From positions 1 to 64,000 of the forward strand of contig JALHNZ010000013.1 of NCBI GenBank assembly GCA_022843265.1: a stretch of 64,000 nt of DNA, read 5' to 3'. The stretch comes from Gemmatimonadaceae bacterium. Lineage in GTDB: Bacteria > Gemmatimonadota > Gemmatimonadetes > Gemmatimonadales > Gemmatimonadaceae. Below the pieces are notes generated by a model. That model searched no databases, was not told the DNA's origin, and saw only the letters and a program-made list of their open reading frames with translations. Below are positions 58,320-64,000 of the stretch, one piece after another; positions within the stretch are counted from its first letter, which is position 1; every line of letters begins with the position of its first letter. A program made the position numbers and the translations under genes.

Positions 58320-58877
58320 TTAGTCGCCCTCCACATCAAAGGCGAATGCGTCGGCTTCGCGCATGTTATCGAGCCAATGCTCAGCGCCGGCGTCATCAAG
58401 TCGATTCAGCGAGCCACCACTGGCCGCTGTCGCGTACAACGTGCCCAGCGTGAAGCTGAGCGCCCGATCAGTGCCTTCCGGCCAATCGGGCATGGACAGA
58501 CCTGCCGCCACACGCCGAAGCGCGGGGCCATTCTCGCCAAGCAACTCGGCAGCACGCAACTGGAGCGTAGCCAGCGGAATATCGAGATCGCGTGTAACCA
58601 ACCGACCGGCGTCATCCCGCCACGCCGAATCACCCAACGCGCCCCGATCTGACCAGACACCAAGATGCCGTACCACTCCACTGCGAGCCTCTTCGAGCCG
58701 CTCACTCTCCACGGTGGCGGCAAGCGCCAGTGCGAGTGCGTTCGCGTCCGCCACACCATACAGCGTGACTACTTCACGGCGGGAACGAGTGCCGAAGGGG
58801 AGCACGGGAAGCGAGTTCACGTGCGCAAGTACCGGCGAATCGGTCCGACCATTCTCGAGTCGGACGAGCACATCCAT
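58320..58877 (-). CDS. hypothetical protein, 185 residues
   Basis: A 185-residue soluble protein starting at MDVLVRLENGRTDSP with AGGAGG upstream; the track start lies 36 residues too far. It has an alpha/beta pattern (SLPVLPFGTRSRREVVTLYGVADANALALALAATVESERLEE) and a helical C-terminus ending in acidic AFAFDVEGD. No known family is recognised. The strong hairpin downstream and unrelated neighbour upstream suggest a single-gene unit. Confidence 0.6.
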   Translation of the reverse strand: MDVLVRLENGRTDSPVLAHVNSLPVLPFGTRSRREVVTLYGVADANALALALAATVESERLEEARSGVVRHLGVWSDRGALGDSAWRDDAGRLVTRDLDIPLATLQLRAAELLGENGPALRRVAAGLSMPDWPEGTDRALSFTLGTLYATAASGGSLNRLDDAGAEHWLDNMREADAFAFDVEGD

Positions 58878-59099
58878 TGCAGCCTCCTGGCCAAAGGGAA
58901 AAGGAGCGGTGTGAGGCAGCGCCGAGTGCGCCGTATCACTGAGCAGACGGTCTCCACCGCCACTACGCAACGATATCCTGTGCAATCATGGTGCCAAGGT
59001 GACACTGGTCACCTCTTTGGCCTCAATCGCGTCACAGTAATCGGTGCTGCACCCTGTACCCCACTACACGCCTGCAAGGTCACGCCGAGCGTGATGGAA

Positions 59100-59576
59100 T
59101 CAGGCCAATGGTGCCGGCGCCGGGTGCTCTTCGGGTACCCCTGAAGCCCATGGGGTGACCAGCAACGCGACGGCGATCGCGAGGGCAAACGGAATGGCGC
59201 GCGCCAGACTGGTAACCACGGCGAAGCCAACACCGAATATCGGCGGAATCAGCCAGAGATTCAGCGCGACAAACAGCGTTGCAATGAGCAGGGCGGCGAG
59301 TACAAAAGCGACGCCCCGAAAATGTCGCACGATGAGCATCAAGAGCGCTCCCCAGATCGCGGACAGTACGAGATGGTGCATGAGGCCCACAGCGGTTGCC
59401 ACCGCCGGCAGCGCGGAGGCCGGGAATTCGCGCGACTCCAGCAGCATGCGACCAACATTGCGAAATGCCTTGCTCGGTGTGCCATCCTGCCAGCCGAACG
59501 CGAGCAGCGCTCCCGTGGTCGCCATCAGGACTAAGAGACCGGCTGTGCCGGGACGTGCGCGCGAAACCTGAGCCAT
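59100..59576 (-). CDS. hypothetical membrane protein, four helices
   Basis: A 158-residue protein with four helices: AGLLVLMATTGALLAFGW, then ALPAVATAVGLMHHLVLSAIWGALLMLIV, VAFVLAALLIATLFVALNLWLIPPIFG and AVVTSLARAIPFALAIAVALLVTPWA. The MHH pair inside the second helix is unusual and could bind metal or heme, but this is weak. Family unknown. The ATG lies near the start of the divergent DUF1800 track ORF; the real start of that gene is probably 158 bp further on. Confidence 0.6.
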   Translation of the reverse strand: MAQVSRARPGTAGLLVLMATTGALLAFGWQDGTPSKAFRNVGRMLLESREFPASALPAVATAVGLMHHLVLSAIWGALLMLIVRHFRGVAFVLAALLIATLFVALNLWLIPPIFGVGFAVVTSLARAIPFALAIAVALLVTPWASGVPEEHPAPAPLA

Positions 59577-59733
59577 GGTTCAAAGCAATCCCATACCGCA
59601 GTCCATCTCAAGGCCGCAGGGCCCGGATCGTTACAACGTTCTGAAAGAAGCGTGCGTTAACGCGGCCGCGGTGCCAACGTCCATCATGCTGTCCGGGGTA
59701 GAACGATCCAGCCCTCCTTGCCCGAGCCTCACG

Positions 59734-61761
59734 ATGACATCCTCCGCCTTCCGCCCGCGTCTTTCGCATTGGGCCACGATCCGCAACGTCTCTTTCGGTG
59801 CCGGTGCGATGAGCGCCCTTCTGGCGTTCACGCCGCTACCGGCACAGCACATGGCCACAGCGTCTCTGGCTGGCCGCGAGCAGACTGCCGATCAGCAGGT
59901 GCAGCACGCCCTCCACCGGCTCGCGTTTGGTCCGCGTCCGGGAGACGTGGAAAAAGTGCGCAGCATGGGCGTCGACACATGGATCGCGCAGCAGCTGTCC
60001 CCCGAAAAAATCAGCGACGCGCCCATGGACGCGTGGCTCACCCGATTCCCCACGCTCACCATGACGGGCGCGCAGTTCATCGCCAAGTATCCGCCGCCAG
60101 GTCAGCAGGTTGCACGCGCAGTGGCGATGCAGCAGCGCGAGATGGGCGCGGCACGTGCGCCCATGACATCGGCGAATAGCGACGCCGCACGTGCATTCAC
60201 GCTCTCACCCGCGGATTCCGCTCGTTTGCGCGATCAGGCGCGCGAAGGACAGCGCGCCAGCTCCGAGTTGTTCATCGCCCGGACCGGCCGCGCGGTCGCC
60301 AGTGAGCGTCAGCTGCAGGAAGTGCTGGTCGACTTCTGGGCCAATCACTTCAATGTTTTCGCCGGAAAGCAGCAGACGCGGTACTACCTCGCCGAGTTCG
60401 AGCACACGGCGATTCGTCCGCACGTACTGGGCAACTTCCGCGAACTGCTTGGTGCGGTTGCCAAGAGTCCGGCCATGCTCACGTATCTCGACCAGGCGCA
60501 GAGCGTCGCCGATAGCGGCCGCCGCACACTGGTGCAGCCGCGCACCCCGCAGCGCAATAACCTGCGCGGCGGACAGCGTGCGCTGCTCGACCGCACCACG
60601 GTTGGACAGCTGATCGATCGCGATCGCCTTCCCGAGCAGCAGAAGCAGCGCATCATGGCGTTGCCGCCCGAGCAGTATCAGCGCGTTCGCGACATGACGC
60701 TGGCGCAAGCACAGGAATTCATGGCGCAGCTCGCCGCGAATCCGCGTCGCCCCCGTGGCATCAATGAAAACTACGCGCGCGAACTGATGGAGCTGCACAC
60801 GCTCGGCGTTGACGGTGGCTACACGCAGCAGGACGTCATGGAAGTCGCGCGTGCACTCACCGGCTGGACGCTGAGCCGTGGAGCGGCGCAAGGTGGTGCG
60901 TTCGTATTCCGCCCGGAAACGCACGATGCAGAAGCCAAGACCATTCTGGGGCAGTCATTCCCCGCCGGCAAAGGACAGGATGAAGGCGAGCGTGTGCTTG
61001 ATCTGCTGGCCAATCATCCGAGCACGGCCCGTTTCATTGCCACGAAACTCGTGCGTCGTTTTGTCAGCGATGAACCACCCGAGCGTCTGATTGATCGCGC
61101 TGCGGCCACGTTCACACGCACGAAGGGTGATCTGCGCGAAGTCATGCGAACGATCGTGACCAGTGATGAGTTTTTTGCAGAAGATGTCTACCGCGCCAAA
61201 GTAAAAACACCGTTTGAACTTGTTGTGAGCGCGTCGCGTGCACTCGGCGGGCAGCCCGATATCACGCAAGGCACCGTGCAGTTGATTGCACGCATGGGAC
61301 AGCCCATTTACGGTCGCGCCACACCCGATGGATATCCCGACATGGCGGACGAATGGATCAACACAGGATCAATTCTGAACCGTATGAACTTTGGACTTGC
61401 GGTTGGCGCCGGTCGCCTGCCTGGTGCGCGTCTCGCGCAGTGGTCGACCGCGCGCGAGCTCGCGAGCAAAACACCCAATGAACAAGTGGACGGACTGGTC
61501 CGCGCCCTCTTTGGTGGCAATGTGTCGGCCGATACTCGCGCGGTACTCACCAATGGCGAAAACCCGCTGTTGTCACGTGCGCCCGCCGGCTCGGATTCCC
61601 TGTTTCGCGATGACGCCAGTACACCACCTGTTACGCCCGCGCAGATCCGCCAGGAGCGACAGGAACGTCAGCGTGCAAACGCTGCGACGCTCCCGGAGCT
61701 CACCGGATTTCCGAAACTCGTTGGGCTCGCGATTGGTGCGCCCGAGTTTCAGCGTCGCTGA
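59734..61761 (+). CDS. DUF1800-family secreted protein
   Basis: A 675-residue protein. I take the ATG at 59734 (MTSSAFRPRLSHW), which gives a signal-like N-terminus; the track start adds 53 residues overlapping the divergent gene's start. DUF1800 motifs include QHALHRLAFGPRPGDVEKVRSMGVDTWIAQQL, NENYARELMELHTLGVDGGYTQQDVMEVARALTGWTL and FFAEDVYRAKVKTPFELVVSASRALG. This family is exported and nearly always next to DUF1501. The function is unknown; a surface hydrolytic or polysaccharide role has been guessed for some. The DUF1501 gene follows 30 bp downstream. Confidence 0.9.
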   Translation: MTSSAFRPRLSHWATIRNVSFGAGAMSALLAFTPLPAQHMATASLAGREQTADQQVQHALHRLAFGPRPGDVEKVRSMGVDTWIAQQLSPEKISDAPMDAWLTRFPTLTMTGAQFIAKYPPPGQQVARAVAMQQREMGAARAPMTSANSDAARAFTLSPADSARLRDQAREGQRASSELFIARTGRAVASERQLQEVLVDFWANHFNVFAGKQQTRYYLAEFEHTAIRPHVLGNFRELLGAVAKSPAMLTYLDQAQSVADSGRRTLVQPRTPQRNNLRGGQRALLDRTTVGQLIDRDRLPEQQKQRIMALPPEQYQRVRDMTLAQAQEFMAQLAANPRRPRGINENYARELMELHTLGVDGGYTQQDVMEVARALTGWTLSRGAAQGGAFVFRPETHDAEAKTILGQSFPAGKGQDEGERVLDLLANHPSTARFIATKLVRRFVSDEPPERLIDRAAATFTRTKGDLREVMRTIVTSDEFFAEDVYRAKVKTPFELVVSASRALGGQPDITQGTVQLIARMGQPIYGRATPDGYPDMADEWINTGSILNRMNFGLAVGAGRLPGARLAQWSTARELASKTPNEQVDGLVRALFGGNVSADTRAVLTNGENPLLSRAPAGSDSLFRDDASTPPVTPAQIRQERQERQRANAATLPELTGFPKLVGLAIGAPEFQRR

Positions 61762-61791
61762 TCCCACACCGACTCATTGAGGACCACACAC

Positions 61792-63069
61792 ATGCAACGC
61801 CGAGTTTTTCTCAAGTCGGGTGCGCTCGCGCTGGTGACGATGGGGTTGTCGCCCTCGTTTCTCGAACGCACGGTCATGGGCATGTCGCTACCCAAAGCGG
61901 CCAAAGGCAAAACACTGATCTGTCTGTTTCAGCGCGGTGCCGCAGATGCGCTGAATGTTGTAGTGCCATTCGGTGAAAAGGCCTACTACAGTGCACGCCC
62001 GCAGCTCGCCGTCGCAGCGCCAACGCGCGGCGCGGCAACGGCTGGCGCGATTGATCTCGACGGATTTTTCGGATTGCACCCGTCGCTGGCGCCGTTCAAG
62101 CCGCTTTACGATCGTGGGTTGCTTGTCCCTGTTCACGCGGTGGGTAGCCCGAGTGCCACGCGCTCGCACTTCGACGCGCAGGATTACATGGAGTCGGCGA
62201 CACCAGATCGCAAAGGTACACGCGACGGGTGGCTCAACCGCTATCTGGCAACGCAGGGCACGTGTGAAGCGAACTGCGACGCGCACGCGTCGCCATTTCG
62301 TGCGGTGTCCATGACGCAGCAAACACCGCGCATTCTGGACGGCGCGGCACCGGTGGTGGCCATGAACTCACTCGAAGAGTTTTCCATTCGCTCGGCCGGC
62401 GGCGACAGCGAAAAGCGACTTGAAGCGCTGTACCGCACGGGCAAGGCAGATCTCGTTCATGGCTCCGGCTCCGACATGTTCGAAGCCATGAAAATGTTGC
62501 GCTCGGCAAACCCGCTGCAGTACCGGCCGGTAGCTGGTGCTAACTATCCGCGCTCACCGTTCGGTCAGCGCTTGCAGCAGATCGCGCAGCTCATCAAGTC
62601 AAACGTTGGCCTTGAAGTGGCGTTCGCAGATGTTGGCGGCTGGGATACGCACGTGAACCAGGGAGGCGCGCAGGGTCAGCTCGCCAACCGACTCGGTGAT
62701 TTTGCGCAGTCCGTGGCCGCACTTGTGACCGACCTTGGTGATCGCATGGATGACGTGGTGATTCTTACCATGTCGGAGTTCGGCCGCACCGTTCGACAGA
62801 ACGGAACGGGCGGCACCGACCACGGTCACGCTGGTGCGATGTTCGTACTCGGCGGCAATCTCTCGAGCAAACAGAAGGTGCTTGGCAAGTGGCCTGGACT
62901 CGAACGTGAGCAGTTGTACGAAGGGCGCGATCTCGCACTCACCACCGACTTCCGCGCCGTATTCAGCGAAGTCACCGCAAAACACCTCGGCGGCAAGTCG
63001 CTCGATCGTGTATTTCCGGACTATGGCGCGCGTGAAGCGGACTGGCTTGGGTTGCTGCCGCGTGCGTAA
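61792..63069 (+). CDS. DUF1501-family Tat-exported protein
   Basis: A 425-residue protein starting at MQRRVFLKSGALALVTM, a twin-arginine-like signal, after TTGAGGACC; the track start is five residues longer. Family motifs are FQRGAADALNVVVPFGEKAYYSARPQLAV, FFGLHPSLAPFKPLYDRGLLVPVHAVGS, FADVGGWDTHVNQGG and TMSEFGRTVRQNGTGGTDHGHAGAMFVLGG. DUF1501 proteins are sulfatase/phosphatase-fold-like and pair with DUF1800. The Asp/His residues in DTH and DHGHAG look like metal ligands. Its end overlaps the next gene by 8 bp. Confidence 0.9.
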   Translation: MQRRVFLKSGALALVTMGLSPSFLERTVMGMSLPKAAKGKTLICLFQRGAADALNVVVPFGEKAYYSARPQLAVAAPTRGAATAGAIDLDGFFGLHPSLAPFKPLYDRGLLVPVHAVGSPSATRSHFDAQDYMESATPDRKGTRDGWLNRYLATQGTCEANCDAHASPFRAVSMTQQTPRILDGAAPVVAMNSLEEFSIRSAGGDSEKRLEALYRTGKADLVHGSGSDMFEAMKMLRSANPLQYRPVAGANYPRSPFGQRLQQIAQLIKSNVGLEVAFADVGGWDTHVNQGGAQGQLANRLGDFAQSVAALVTDLGDRMDDVVILTMSEFGRTVRQNGTGGTDHGHAGAMFVLGGNLSSKQKVLGKWPGLEREQLYEGRDLALTTDFRAVFSEVTAKHLGGKSLDRVFPDYGAREADWLGLLPRA

Positions 63070-64000
63070 TGTGGCAGTGCGGTGGCTCGCACTTGTGGGC
63101 GTCGCCGCGATCGCGGCGTGTTCCAGTTCCGATTCGCTCACACCACCGTCTCCACCGCCTGTCGATCGATGGCAGGCGGTGGATAGTGTGGTTCGCGCGC
63201 AGATTGCCACCGCCGGCGGCACGGGAGATCTCACTGTCTCGGTGTACAACAATCAGAACGAGCGCGTCTTCGAGAAGACGTACGGTACGTTTACCCCGGA
63301 TCAGCGTGTGGCAGTGGCCAGTGCGTCCAAGCTGATTTCTGGCCTTGTGCTGCTCGATGTCGTGGCGCGCGGTGAACTGTCGCTCGAGAGTACCACGGCC
63401 TCTGTGCTCGGGTGGACCGGCGTGCACGGTACGATCACACTGCGGCATTTGTTGTCCTTCACGTCGGGGCTCGAGAACGAAAACGCATGCACCTTCAATC
63501 CGCTCATCACACTCAGCGCGTGTGTCGCAACAATTGCCACGGTCCCGATGCGCGCTGCGCCCGGCACGCGCTACGACTACGGCAGCACGCACTTGCACGT
63601 CGCGGCGCGCATGGCCGAAGTGGTGACGGGCAAGTCGTGGAACACGCTGTTTCGCGAACGCATTGCAGACCCACTCGCGCTGCCGACGGGCGTTCGCTAC
63701 TTCACCTTTCCCAATCAAGGCGTGGGTGAAGCGAATCCGCTTATTGCCGGCGGGCTGCGTGCATCGGCACGTGAGTACGCGCGCATGCTTGCGCTTGCCT
63801 ACCAACTGGGGCGTTACGATGGCGTCACCATCGGCACAGCGGCGCTGTTGCTGGCGCAGGCACGCGAGCCGTACCCGGGCGTGACAGTAGGCGCCTCGCC
63901 GGCAGTGAACCTTGGGCAGACATTTCGCTACGGCCTCTCGGTGTGGCTGGAGTGCAACACGCCAGCCGCTGGCTGCGCTGTGATTTCCTCGGCGGGCGCC
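63062..64000 (+). CDS. serine hydrolase lipoprotein, beta-lactamase fold, 3' truncated
   Basis: This frame stays open from 63062 to the window end and is missing from the ORF track because it has no stop here. It begins GTG (or a later GTG at 63071 or 63077) as RNVAVRWLALVGVAAIAACSSS, a lipoprotein signal with box IAAC, then a Pro-rich spacer. The hydrolase domain has SxxK in AVASASKLISGL and a YxS-type motif in TRYDYGSTHLHVAARMAE, with TSGLENENACTF before it. It is a class C-like or PBP-like hydrolase of unknown substrate. It overlaps the end of the DUF1501 gene by 8 bp. Confidence 0.82.
   Translation, partial: MRNVAVRWLALVGVAAIAACSSSDSLTPPSPPPVDRWQAVDSVVRAQIATAGGTGDLTVSVYNNQNERVFEKTYGTFTPDQRVAVASASKLISGLVLLDVVARGELSLESTTASVLGWTGVHGTITLRHLLSFTSGLENENACTFNPLITLSACVATIATVPMRAAPGTRYDYGSTHLHVAARMAEVVTGKSWNTLFRERIADPLALPTGVRYFTFPNQGVGEANPLIAGGLRASAREYARMLALAYQLGRYDGVTIGTAALLLAQAREPYPGVTVGASPAVNLGQTFRYGLSVWLECNTPAAGCAVISSAGA

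Noticed and set aside
1-64000. tRNA, rRNA, CRISPR arrays, insertion sequences and integrase-bounded islands
   Set aside because: No cloverleaf-like segment, repeat-spacer array, transposase motif or terminal inverted repeats could be found by eye. Computational scans would be needed to exclude them.

Overview
The window is about 64 kb of moderately GC-rich, densely coding DNA from a Gram-negative (diderm) chromosome. I count roughly 57 protein genes and saw no tRNA, rRNA, insertion sequence, phage or CRISPR array. A TamA/TamB pair, an OmpA protein, many lipoprotein signals, two PEP-CTERM proteins, a DUF1800/DUF1501 pair and NarL-type regulators fit a free-living soil or water bacterium. The gene style looks like Gemmatimonadota, but that is an impression; no rRNA or other phylogenetic marker is present.

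Layout: 1-3.5 kb holds the end of a TauE/SafE permease, an ABC-F ATPase, a PEP-CTERM protein and a membrane protein. 3.5-10.5 kb is a translationally coupled tamA-tamB operon for outer-membrane assembly. 10.5-16.5 kb holds a small membrane protein, a large secreted beta-lactamase-fold hydrolase, a BON-domain protein and a tandem CNNM/CBS pair. 16.5-18.1 kb holds a NarL-type regulator and a lipoprotein gene that looks frameshifted. 18.3-23.6 kb is a stress block: a large catalase plus FAD oxidoreductase, and a tightly packed operon of YqjD-, YqjE-, DUF3618- and DUF892-type proteins ended by a hairpin. 23.9-28.4 kb is a plus-strand operon of glycosyltransferase, UDP-galactopyranose mutase and a fusion of a GH1-like domain to an RmlD-like reductase. 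It is followed by a convergent zinc alcohol dehydrogenase, two SRPBCC proteins and a YihY protein.

34.2-41.4 kb is an unusual nine-gene Mrp/Mbh-type cation antiporter operon in which almost every gene overlaps the next by 4 bp. There is no full MrpA: its parts are distributed among separate genes, and the last antiporter-like subunit has lost key charged residues. 41.6-48.2 kb encodes cell-surface proteins: an Ig-repeat lipoprotein with an FGE-fold head that lacks catalytic cysteines, an orphan regulator, a seven-Ig-repeat lipoprotein ending in a DUF3494 ice-binding-type domain, and an OmpA protein. 48.4-56.6 kb holds a PNPOx stress protein, a PAS/zinc-motif protein, a pair of unknown lipoproteins, a hybrid histidine kinase, a PEP-CTERM gene with a sigma-54-like promoter, and a bactofilin overlapping a zinc-ribbon gene. 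56.6-64 kb holds a Tat-type calcineurin phosphoesterase, two unknown proteins, the DUF1800/DUF1501 pair and a truncated serine hydrolase that the ORF track misses.

The unifying theme is envelope building and stress protection. Two stress genes (YqjD-like, SRPBCC), and less clearly a third (BON), share a palindrome-like sequence 70-105 bp upstream, so they may share a regulator.
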